Under the pieces are notes generated by a model. It saw nothing but the letters and a program-made list of their open reading frames with translations. It was not told the origin of the DNA and searched no databases. 21,899 nucleotides of DNA from a virus: IMG/VR virus record IMGVR_UViG_3300005529_000106, positions 1 through 21,899 of that record; one strand, written 5' to 3'. A program made the translations under genes and the position numbers. Positions 14,477-21,418 of the stretch are shown one piece after another; within the stretch, counting starts at the first letter, position 1, and each line of letters begins with the position of its first letter.

Positions 14477-15918
14477 TGGCTAATATACCTCTCTTTGATG
14501 ACAACGGCGGAGGCGGGCAGGAGGCCACTGTCCGACCGACCCGCATTGGACCTGAAGAGCCTAAAGCGCTTGTGGGACAGACTGTCGAGCAGTCCACCAA
14601 GGAATTTTCTGCCGTCGCCAAGCAGATGTCCTACATGCAGGACGGCAACGACCTGAACATGGGCCAGCTCGCGATCACCAACCACCTGAATACAGTGCGC
14701 CAGCAGCTTGCCCAGCAACCGCTTTCTCAGTTCACTGACCCGCAGACCTACATGCAGCAGGCCCAGCAGCTCTCCGACCCGTCGCAGTTGATCAAGGGCT
14801 TCAGCGGCTACAGCCTGCATGTCCAGAAGACGCTTCAGCACAACGCCGCGTTGATGCAGAACGATTTCCTGAAGGAGCAACAGGGGCAGGCCCTTAAACT
14901 GGCTGACACCAAGCTGCGGTCGGACACTGACACCATCCTCGATGGCTATGCGCAGGCGGCCGGCACGGCGCAGGGCCTCCAGCACGCCGCTCTGTATAAG
15001 CAACTGGCGATGGACCATATCCAGTACGCCGTCGATAACCACGCGCTCACGCCTCAAGAAGGTGAGGCCAAGAAGGCCCAGTTCAACAACCACGTTGACC
15101 TTGCAGCGCTGGATGATCAGTTGGTCCACGATCCAGCGGGCGCGATCAAAACCTTGACCGGCGACGCCTGGGAGACAGCCTATCCGACCCTGACGCCGGA
15201 GCAGCGCATGGGCGGAATCCAGCGCGGCCACGCCGCGTTGAATCAGGAGACCAACGCCGCTGAGCAGTTTATGAAGCAGCAGCAGGGTGCCACCGAGAAT
15301 GAACTTCTCCAGCGCATGAAGGATGGCACTCTCACATCTGCATGGTTGGATGAGAAGTATAATCACAGTCTGATCTCACCGGAGTTTTATCGCTTAGCCA
15401 CCGGCCGGAAGCCGCCGCAGGAGGGCAACCCCGAAGCCTATCAAATGTATATGACCATGTTGCAAGACCCCAACATGAGCACTGACAAGATGGACAATCT
15501 GCGCCAGCAGCTCGTGGGCGACACTGCCAGCGGCATGAGCGGCGCGGAGAAGTCGGCCTTCATGGTCGCGTGGACCTCGCGGCGCCACGACATGCACACC
15601 CCACTGGAGATAGCGAAGAAGAACGCCAGCTCTGACTTCGAGGCGCGACTGGGTAACTGGTCGTCCTCCTTCCCCGCTGGCTACGCGGCAGTCTACAAGA
15701 AGGATATTGCGACCGCCGAACGCAACGCCCGCGCGGCCTTTAATGCTCAACTCTACGGGCTGGACAAGGAAGATAAGGTTCGCGCCCTCGTCAACTCATT
15801 TGATTTTTCCAAGTACATGCCCGCGAGCGCCGCAGGAGCAGCGACGGTGGCCCCGATGCCCCCCACCCTTCCTGACGACGTGACCAGGAAACTCGCAGCA
15901 GTCAAACCAGGAGCTTAG
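14476..15918 (+). CDS. Internal virion protein, T7 gp15-like
   Basis: 480 residues. ATG 14476 shares a base with the previous stop (TAATG); an ATG at 14383 in the same frame would add 31 residues that lie over the previous gene and look random. The protein is Gln/Ala/Asp-rich and almost entirely helical: KQMSYMQDGNDLNMGQLAITNHLNTVRQQLAQQP (about 50-85), repeated QQAQQL and FLKEQQGQALKLAD segments, DAWETAYPTLTPEQRMGGIQRGHAALNQETNAAEQFMKQQQ (about 232-275). No membrane segment or enzyme motif. Such long helical proteins at this position form part of the internal core and the ejection conduit. It ends 2 nt before the ATG of the largest gene. Confidence 0.75.
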   Translation: MANIPLFDDNGGGGQEATVRPTRIGPEEPKALVGQTVEQSTKEFSAVAKQMSYMQDGNDLNMGQLAITNHLNTVRQQLAQQPLSQFTDPQTYMQQAQQLSDPSQLIKGFSGYSLHVQKTLQHNAALMQNDFLKEQQGQALKLADTKLRSDTDTILDGYAQAAGTAQGLQHAALYKQLAMDHIQYAVDNHALTPQEGEAKKAQFNNHVDLAALDDQLVHDPAGAIKTLTGDAWETAYPTLTPEQRMGGIQRGHAALNQETNAAEQFMKQQQGATENELLQRMKDGTLTSAWLDEKYNHSLISPEFYRLATGRKPPQEGNPEAYQMYMTMLQDPNMSTDKMDNLRQQLVGDTASGMSGAEKSAFMVAWTSRRHDMHTPLEIAKKNASSDFEARLGNWSSSFPAGYAAVYKKDIATAERNARAAFNAQLYGLDKEDKVRALVNSFDFSKYMPASAAGAATVAPMPPTLPDDVTRKLAAVKPGA

Positions 15919-15919
15919 T

Positions 15920-18900
15920 ATGCCTGACGATATTCAGACCACGCCCGCACCAGAGCCGACCGTCTCACCAGCAGATAGCAACTACGAAACTCAAGTGCAA
16001 CTGCGGGCCAAGGCTCAGCAGGGGTGGGCCTACCTGTCGCAGCATCCTGAAGAGGCCACTAAATACGGGCTTGACCCCAGCATGTTCAAGCCGGCTGATC
16101 CGCTGGCGCAGCAGTTTCCTGACCGCAGCCTCAACCCGCAGCAGGCCGATGAGAAGCAGGCGCAGATCGAGGGACGTGGTGGCTCTGAGGTAGAGGATAC
16201 CGCATTTGATCCGGTGTCTATGGGGGTTGCCGCGCTCACTGGCGGCGGGTCTTTAGTGGGCCGCACTCTTGCAGCCGCCACGCAGCCACTCTTCTCGAAG
16301 GTGCTGGACAAGGTGATAGGAGCGCCGGTCGAGAAAATCACCGGCAGTCCAACCGCCGCAGAGGTGGCAGAGACGGTTGCGGGCTTGGGTCTTGGCGTCA
16401 TGGGTGGCGGCGAAGAGGGCGCGGTGAAGCCGGAGGTGGAAGGGGAGCCAGCGCCGGTCGCACCAACCACTGAAGCAGCCCCAGCGACGGAACAGCCTAC
16501 TGCCCCAGTCTCCCCCGACGCCCAGCGCTTCGTGGAGGGCCTGAAGCCTGGCGAGAACGGCACCTTCACCACGGCGGACGGCCAGACCTTGACCAGGGAG
16601 CAGGCGGAGCAGCAGTTCAATGAGCATCAGGCGATGCCCTACGACACGCAGCACGCCGATGACTTCCTGGCTGGCCTCAAGAAGATTTTCGGTGAGGACG
16701 TAGAAACCCAGCGGCGCGGCGTCCGGCCCCAACTGACCACGCTGGCCGCGTCTGAGAACGTAGACCCTGCCTACCTGTCGCGTATCCTTGATTCACCAGG
16801 GACGGCGCTCAATGCGGAGCAGCTTGCCAAGCTTCAGGACTTCGCCAGTTCTAAGGGTAAGCTCCTGCAAGAGACGGCGCAGCGAATCCTGGACGAGCCG
16901 GATCAGGCCAAGCGTATCCAGATGCTTGAGACGGAGTTGAAGCCGCAGACCCTGGCCTTCGGCCAGTGGCACGCATTTGCAGCTGGCGGTGAGGCGGAAA
17001 CTGGACGCTCCCTGAACATCATGCAGAAACTTCAGGAGGCCAAGGCGGCGCGGGTCGCGCTGGCTGATCAGATCGCCAAGATGTCAGAAGACCCGTCGTC
17101 GTGGGAAGACTACGTTCGCACTATCGCCAGCATGAAGACGCCGGAGCAGGCGGCAGAGGTGGCGATCAAGTCCACCGCCAATGGTGGTCAAGACCTACCC
17201 TGGGGTGACAAGGTGGTGAAGTATGCCATGAACGCGGCACTCACCCAACCCACCCTGCCAGGCAAGAAGATCATCACTGACCTTGCCAGCAACGCCTCCA
17301 AGATCGCGGCCTATCGAATCGGCAGTATGATCACCCCGAAAGACCTTCCGCGCGGGATGGATATTGCCGCTGTGCGTGGAATCACTGAAGGCTTTGCCGA
17401 TGCGCTAAAAGCCGGCTGGGGGGCGCTCAAGTCGGGCCGGCCAGAGTGGTCGATAGCTAACGACGCACGCGGCGTATATGGGTCAGAGGCATTGGAAGGA
17501 ACGCACGTCGGCCATGCCCTCGACTACACCGGCGTCATGTCGGCGCCCAGCCGACTGATTATGTCACTGGGGGAGTTTCAGAAAGCGCTCAGCTACCGGA
17601 TGGAGCTGCACGCGCAGGCGTGGAAGCAGGCGGCGCAGGAAGCGGACAGCGTGATCGGCACGGACCCTAACAAGGCCGGCGACCATCTTGACTATACCAA
17701 CAAGCTCTACACCACCCTGATGAAGACTATTCCGAAGAACCTCCATCAGAAGGCCCTTGACGAGACGGCCATCAACAGCTTCCTGCAAGACCCTGGGATC
17801 ACGGGGCAACATATCCAGGACGCGATCAAATCTTTCAACCCGATGGGGATACCCTTAGGGCGGCTGGCGATGTTGTTCTACCGCACCCCCCTGAATCTGT
17901 TGAAAGCGGAGATCGCTCATTCTCCGCTCGGCTTCATCGGAGCGGTGCGGAGTGCGATGGCAGGTGACGCGGGTGGCGCCAGCCTCCAGACCGCAAAAGC
18001 AGGATTAGGTAGCATGATTACAGCGTTGGCTATCTACGCGCACCATCACGGTATATTGACCGGCAACGGCCCAGGCGACCCTGAGCTGCGCAAGACCTGG
18101 TTGCTGAACCATAAGCCTTACTCACTCAAGGTGGGCAATCACTGGGTCAGCTATAACAATGTACCACTGTTTCGCGGCACGGTCGCGGCGGCGGCGGACT
18201 TTGGGGATATGTACTCACGGATGCCAAGCCACGATGCGGCAAGTATGGCCTCAATGTTAGCCACCGTGGTCGCGCGCAACGTGACCCACATGCCTTTCAT
18301 GCAGTTAATAACTGACTTCGCGGACTATGTTACCCAGTCCCTCCACGGCGAGACGGCCAGCTTCTCAAAGAACGCCAACGATTTCCTGTCGCGGTTGGCT
18401 ATTCCTGCCGGAGTGTCCGCCTTAACCCGTGAAGTGGACCCAACGCAGCGGGAGCTGAGGAAGGGCCTTGATGAGTGGCGCGAAAAGATCCCAGGGCTGT
18501 CGAGCACCCTGCCACCCGACCGCAACGCCTTCGGGGAGCCGCACTATATTACTGGCGGCTACAAGCCGGAGGACGCTCCTGGGTTTATGATGCGGATGGA
18601 AAACCTGCTTTCGCCCTTCGAGGACGGCAAGAATATTGAGGACCACGATCCGGTCTATGCTGAACTAAACCGAGTTGGTGCCAACCTCGCCAAGCCCAGC
18701 CGCGCCATGTTTGGGCAGCCCCAGTCTGGAAGTCCCTTTGCTCCACCCAGCACCAAAACCGGCCTGACCCTGAACGACAAACAGTATGACCGCCTGCAAG
18801 TGCTCGCAGGTGAAGGCAAATACGAAGAGATGCAACAGGCAATCAACTCGAAGTGGTATAAGCAGATGGGCGACGGTGAGAAGCGCACGGCGCTCGAAGC

Positions 18901-19036
18901 AATCAACCTGGCGCACAACAAGGCCGCTCAGGACAGACTGGCGGTCGAAGACCCCTCCATCATTCCGTCTCTCAATAAGATGTTCAGCCGCCGCGCCCAG
19001 ATTGCCCAGAAAGGCGTTTCCTTCAACACTCCATAA
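15920..19036 (+). CDS. Large internal virion / DNA ejection protein, gp16 position
   Basis: 1038 residues; CAGGAG precedes the ATG. It is the largest protein, placed as T7 gp16, which is ejected into the host. I see no soluble lytic transglycosylase motif, unlike T7 gp16. Visible parts: polar N-terminus; a hydrophobic Gly/Ala segment (about 95-160); Pro/Ala/Glu-rich linker (about 170-200); helical middle; LTQPTLPGKKIITDLASNASKIAAY (about 440-465), like the 'S.pT...N..SN' motif of injected phage proteins; and a segment near 700-760 with hydrophobic helix ITALAIYAHHHGILTGNGPGD followed by PYSLKVGNHWVSYNNVPLFRGTVAAAADFGD, a pattern I recognise from large polyvalent virion proteins. The C-terminus is charged and helical. 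The stop is immediately followed by the third repeated element. Confidence 0.75.
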   Translation: MPDDIQTTPAPEPTVSPADSNYETQVQLRAKAQQGWAYLSQHPEEATKYGLDPSMFKPADPLAQQFPDRSLNPQQADEKQAQIEGRGGSEVEDTAFDPVSMGVAALTGGGSLVGRTLAAATQPLFSKVLDKVIGAPVEKITGSPTAAEVAETVAGLGLGVMGGGEEGAVKPEVEGEPAPVAPTTEAAPATEQPTAPVSPDAQRFVEGLKPGENGTFTTADGQTLTREQAEQQFNEHQAMPYDTQHADDFLAGLKKIFGEDVETQRRGVRPQLTTLAASENVDPAYLSRILDSPGTALNAEQLAKLQDFASSKGKLLQETAQRILDEPDQAKRIQMLETELKPQTLAFGQWHAFAAGGEAETGRSLNIMQKLQEAKAARVALADQIAKMSEDPSSWEDYVRTIASMKTPEQAAEVAIKSTANGGQDLPWGDKVVKYAMNAALTQPTLPGKKIITDLASNASKIAAYRIGSMITPKDLPRGMDIAAVRGITEGFADALKAGWGALKSGRPEWSIANDARGVYGSEALEGTHVGHALDYTGVMSAPSRLIMSLGEFQKALSYRMELHAQAWKQAAQEADSVIGTDPNKAGDHLDYTNKLYTTLMKTIPKNLHQKALDETAINSFLQDPGITGQHIQDAIKSFNPMGIPLGRLAMLFYRTPLNLLKAEIAHSPLGFIGAVRSAMAGDAGGASLQTAKAGLGSMITALAIYAHHHGILTGNGPGDPELRKTWLLNHKPYSLKVGNHWVSYNNVPLFRGTVAAAADFGDMYSRMPSHDAASMASMLATVVARNVTHMPFMQLITDFADYVTQSLHGETASFSKNANDFLSRLAIPAGVSALTREVDPTQRELRKGLDEWREKIPGLSSTLPPDRNAFGEPHYITGGYKPEDAPGFMMRMENLLSPFEDGKNIEDHDPVYAELNRVGANLAKPSRAMFGQPQSGSPFAPPSTKTGLTLNDKQYDRLQVLAGEGKYEEMQQAINSKWYKQMGDGEKRTALEAINLAHNKAAQDRLAVEDPSIIPSLNKMFSRRAQIAQKGVSFNTP

Positions 19037-19048
19037 GACAGACGTGCT
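19037..19048 (+). promoter_or_regulatory. Element GACAGACGTGCT, copy 3, before the fibre gene
   Basis: Begins on the base after the gp16-like stop and ends 12 nt before the fibre ATG. One base differs from the other copies (A to G at position 10). It is followed by AGAATATAAG, much like copy 2 (AGGACATAAG). There is no ribosome site between it and the ATG. T7 has promoter phi17 at the same gene junction. Confidence 0.6.
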
Positions 19049-19060
19049 AGAATATAAGCT

Positions 19061-19570
19061 ATGAGCGTAACCAGCACATCAGTCAAGGTCCAGTACACCG
19101 GCGACGGCAGCACAACCAACTTCAGCTTCCCGTTTAATCTACTGACCGACGCCAACGCCCGCGTCGTAATCAACCCGACTGATGTAGTGGTCTACTTCGG
19201 CGCGAGCGGCAGTGAGGTTGTCCAGTCTACCTCCAGCTATACGGTCAATGGCCCCAGCGGGTCGCCGGCCAACACGGTAATTTTTAATTCGGCGCCTGCG
19301 AGCGGTACGGTCATCACCATCTACCGGACCAAGGCCCTAACCCAGGCCGGCACCTGGACGGACGGCCAGCCCTTCTCAGCGTCGCAATTCCAGCTCGCCC
19401 TCGACAAGCTCACCATGCTGGTGCAGCAGCTCCAGGAACAGCTCAACCGCTCGATTCAGCTCTACCCTGCCACGACGATCAGCGGTCCGGTCAGGATGCC
19501 TGACCTTGTGGCTAACAACTACCTGAAGGTCAGCAGCGACGGCACGAAGCTGATTATGAGCGCCACCTAA
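19061..19570 (+). CDS. T7-type tail fibre N-terminal (adaptor) protein
   Basis: 169 residues. The whole length corresponds to the N-terminal domain that fastens T7 gp17-type fibres to the tail (PF03906 type): VQYTGDGSTTNFSFPFNLLTDANARVVI (about 9-38), VIFNSAPASGTVITIYRTKALTQAGTWTDGQPFSASQFQLALDKLTMLVQQLQEQLNRSI (about 73-133). The shaft and receptor-binding parts are missing; the frame simply ends after a short LKVSSDGTKLIMSAT motif, itself typical of the junction to a fibre shaft. No ribosome site is visible before the ATG: the 24 bases upstream are the third repeated element plus a short AT-rich stretch. The receptor-binding part must be supplied by another gene, most simply the next one. 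Confidence 0.85.
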   Translation: MSVTSTSVKVQYTGDGSTTNFSFPFNLLTDANARVVINPTDVVVYFGASGSEVVQSTSSYTVNGPSGSPANTVIFNSAPASGTVITIYRTKALTQAGTWTDGQPFSASQFQLALDKLTMLVQQLQEQLNRSIQLYPATTISGPVRMPDLVANNYLKVSSDGTKLIMSAT

Positions 19571-19571
19571 A

Positions 19572-20264
19572 ATGGGCATCTCAGGGGGAACAGGGACGAT
19601 AGCCTCCAACGGCGCGTCCGTACAATTCGCAAATACCGATCAGGGCACTACCCTGTTCAGCATCACTGGCACGTGGTCAGGGACGCTGGCTTTTCAGTTC
19701 AGCCTTGACGGGGGCAATACCTGGTACACGCAGTTGGCCCAAGTAGTGTCCAGTGGTCTCTTCACCGGACGAGCCTCAGTGACCACCAGCAACGGCGTAT
19801 ATGCCATCTCAGACCAGCCAATACCATTGGTGCAGGTGGTGGCGACGGCATGGAGCAGCGGCACAGCGACTGTGGCCTGGTACACTTCTGCCACAACCCT
19901 GCCGACCAACACCTCATCTACGCCGACCGTACTTGGCAGCTCGAAAGGATTTTCAGGGATTCAAGGGACCGTCACCGACATTATAACAAGCGGGTTCCCG
20001 CATTTCTTGTATGGCTACAAATTCACTGGGGCGACTACAGGATGTTTTCTTCAACTTTTCGACGCGGCGGCAGCCAATGTGACGCTTGGCAGCACGGCAC
20101 CCAAGATCGCAATCGTGACGGACACCAGCAACGTGGAGCCTTTCATTTCACAGCAGATAGCGCTGGTTCAGTTCAGCACTGGCCTCTCGGCAGCGTACAC
20201 CACCGGCCCGACCAACAGCACGGCAGCGGGCAGTGCCTTGAGTGGCACGCTGTGGATCAACTAG
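19572..20264 (+). CDS. Probable tail/fibre-associated structural protein
   Basis: 230 residues, one base after the fibre adaptor stop. Residues about 1-110 form a beta-rich module (GTGTIASNGASVQFANTDQGTTLFSITGTWSGTLAFQFSLDGGNTWYT; PIPLVQVVATAWSSGTATVAWY) like the immunoglobulin-type domains on phage surfaces. Residues about 130-230 carry a pattern I have seen in phage structural proteins: LYGYKFTGATTGCFLQLFDAAAANVTLGSTAPKIAIV, then QFSTGLSAAYTTGPTNSTAAGSALSGTLWIN. No signal peptide. Its position directly behind a fibre adaptor that lacks a receptor-binding part suggests it is the distal subunit or a second adaptor. No enzymatic motif and no C-type lectin fold signature of a variable receptor-binding protein. 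Confidence 0.6.
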   Translation: MGISGGTGTIASNGASVQFANTDQGTTLFSITGTWSGTLAFQFSLDGGNTWYTQLAQVVSSGLFTGRASVTTSNGVYAISDQPIPLVQVVATAWSSGTATVAWYTSATTLPTNTSSTPTVLGSSKGFSGIQGTVTDIITSGFPHFLYGYKFTGATTGCFLQLFDAAAANVTLGSTAPKIAIVTDTSNVEPFISQQIALVQFSTGLSAAYTTGPTNSTAAGSALSGTLWIN

Positions 20265-20266
20265 CC

Positions 20267-20503
20267 ATGTCCAACCCTGTGCCACCAGACCCGTCCGGCG
20301 CGATGATAGTAAGCAACTGGTTCATATGGGCAGCAGGCACCATCATCAGCGGACTGTCGGCTGCGCTGGTCTACCTGTTCCACAACAAGGCCGACCGCGC
20401 GGAGCTGTCCACTGCCCTCCAGAACATCAGCAACAACACGGCCGATATGCGCGCGGACATCCGCCAGCTTCGCGACATATTGTTGAGGCAACACAATGAT
20501 TAA
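20267..20503 (+). CDS. One-TM coiled-coil protein, candidate holin or spanin-like lysis protein
   Basis: 78 residues from ATG 20267, 2 nt after the previous stop. A short polar start (MSNPVPPDPSGAM) is followed by one membrane helix, about 15-38 (SNWFIWAAGTIISGLSAALVYLFH), and then a charged heptad-like helix (NKADRAELSTALQNISNNTADMRADIRQLRDILL). This layout, N-terminal anchor plus coiled coil, fits inner-membrane spanins or small one-TM holins. It overlaps a lysozyme-like gene by 8 nt, which supports a lysis role. The length is short for an i-spanin and no o-spanin lipoprotein frame was recognised inside or after it, so holin or accessory remains possible. Confidence 0.6.
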   Translation: MSNPVPPDPSGAMIVSNWFIWAAGTIISGLSAALVYLFHNKADRAELSTALQNISNNTADMRADIRQLRDILLRQHND

Positions 20504-20849
20504 GACGCCCGCAGACAAATTCATTCAGGCTATTGCTTTAGTAGAATCAAATGATAACCCCAACGCTCCACTAGGCGACCACGGACGCGCGGCAGGACGC
20601 TTCCAGCAGCATCCGACGTTCTATGAGCAGTGGCATATCCCTATCTCGCGTGGCACAAATCCGACATGGGACCAGTGTTTCGAGTGGGCGCTTCTACATT
20701 TTTACAGCAATCGTCCTGGTGACAAGTCCGATGCTGACGTAGCGGTCGCGTACCATCTCCACGGTTACCATCGTTACGTCGAGGACGATCCAGAGTATCG
20801 AGCCAAGTTTGAAAAGGCGCTGCTTACTGTGTCTGAACTGTGCCCGTAG
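20496..20849 (+). CDS. Endolysin: lysozyme-fold transglycosylase-like protein
   Basis: 117 residues, ATG overlapping the previous gene by 8 nt, with GAGG upstream. The N-terminus IQAIALVESNDNPNAPLGDHGRAAGRFQQHPTFYEQW has the layout of the soluble lytic transglycosylase/lysozyme fold: catalytic Glu in a helix followed by Ser (Glu17-Ser18), then Ala-x-Gly-x-x-Gly-x-Ala-x-Gly-x-x-Gln (about 24-37). The rest is helical (CFEWALLHFYSNRPGD, ADVAVAYHLHGYHRY). It would cut peptidoglycan at lysis. There is no signal peptide, so release would depend on a holin, for which the preceding gene is a candidate. It is the last gene of the rightward operon. A virion-associated wall hydrolase is a less likely alternative because the gene lies after the fibre genes. 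Confidence 0.7.
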   Translation: MIKTPADKFIQAIALVESNDNPNAPLGDHGRAAGRFQQHPTFYEQWHIPISRGTNPTWDQCFEWALLHFYSNRPGDKSDADVAVAYHLHGYHRYVEDDPEYRAKFEKALLTVSELCP

Positions 20850-20868
20850 CTTGGACTAAGATAGCCGT

Positions 20869-20880
20869 GACAGACGTACT
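20869..20880 (+). promoter_or_regulatory. Element GACAGACGTACT, copy 4, after the lysis genes
   Basis: Lies 19 nt after the endolysin stop in the 104-nt gap between convergent gene sets (20850-20953). No credible + strand gene follows; the only open frame downstream is antisense to the HNH gene and has no ribosome site. If the element is a promoter, its transcript would run antisense to the HNH and integrase genes. No terminator hairpin was seen in the gap. Confidence 0.55.
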
Positions 20881-20953
20881 TGAGCGGGAGTAAAGCGACT
20901 GTAAGGATTGGGATCTCTGACTCTGTGGATCATCTACATCCTTTGGCATACGG

Positions 20954-21418
20954 CTACATACGACCATTAAGTGCTGTGAGTTTCAAGCCCGCTCGCCGTT
21001 GTTTAGATCTGAGAGAAGCATTATTTCGGCAGATCTTACACTCTCGGCTTCTTCTTTCTGGTCTTATGTATAAGTTTTCGCCAGATAATGGATGCCCATT
21101 GAGGCAGGTTGTTGTACTGCGGCGGGCTTTGTGGTAGACAGAAAGGCTGCTTCTCTTGATGTTTTCTTCTTTAGTTACAGCTTCAAGGTGATCTGGATTT
21201 ACGCAGGCTCTGTTCGTACATAGGTGGTCTATCTCAAACCCATTTCTTACAGGTCCAATCCAGATGATATGCGACCACTGATGTGCTTTCCTTCTGGACT
21301 TACCTGCCATGAACTTACCATACCCATCAGACAAAGAGCCTTTCCACGTCCAACACCCACCCTCAGTGAAAGTGATCCAAGATAGGAATCTATTCAAATC
21401 ATCTTCTGTGAAATGCAC
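20954..21418 (-). CDS. HNH homing endonuclease
   Basis: 154 residues from a GTG at 21418, supported by GGAG 9 nt upstream on the minus strand. The core EIDHLCTNRACVNPDHLEAVTKEENIKRS (62-90) is the HNH_3-type zinc-bound active site: Asp64-His65, Asn74, His77, with Cys67 and Cys72. GCWTWKG (21-27) and DGYGKF earlier are the usual N-terminal motif. A second metal site follows: CLNGHPL (Cys105, His109) and CKIC (Cys127, Cys130), then a basic tail likely to grip DNA. It would cut a specific DNA site to spread itself. Base composition is visibly lower in GC than the phage genes (about 42% in 21001-21060), consistent with later acquisition. Its first 20 nt overlap the integrase 3' end. Confidence 0.9.
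   Translation of the reverse strand: MHFTEDDLNRFLSWITFTEGGCWTWKGSLSDGYGKFMAGKSRRKAHQWSHIIWIGPVRNGFEIDHLCTNRACVNPDHLEAVTKEENIKRSSLSVYHKARRSTTTCLNGHPLSGENLYIRPERRSRECKICRNNASLRSKQRRAGLKLTALNGRM

Noticed and set aside
14395-15366. Long minus-strand open frame (323 codons) opposite the gp15-like gene
   Set aside because: It is the complement of a Gln/Ala-rich, helical coding region, shows Leu/Arg-rich shadow composition, and has no domain or ribosome site; the + strand frame fits the operon.
19061-20264. Diversity-generating retroelement target, as in BPP-1
   Set aside because: No reverse transcriptase, template repeat or C-type lectin variable region is visible in the window; only the head genes recall BPP-1.
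19850-20266. N-terminal extension of the one-TM protein back to 19850
   Set aside because: It lies over the preceding structural gene in another frame, is rich in His, Trp and Arg like a shadow frame, and ATG 20267 follows the upstream stop by 2 nt.
20880-21137. 85-codon + strand open frame directly after element copy 4
   Set aside because: It begins with TTG, has no ribosome site, and is antisense to the strongly recognised HNH gene. The RNA may exist, but a protein is not supported.
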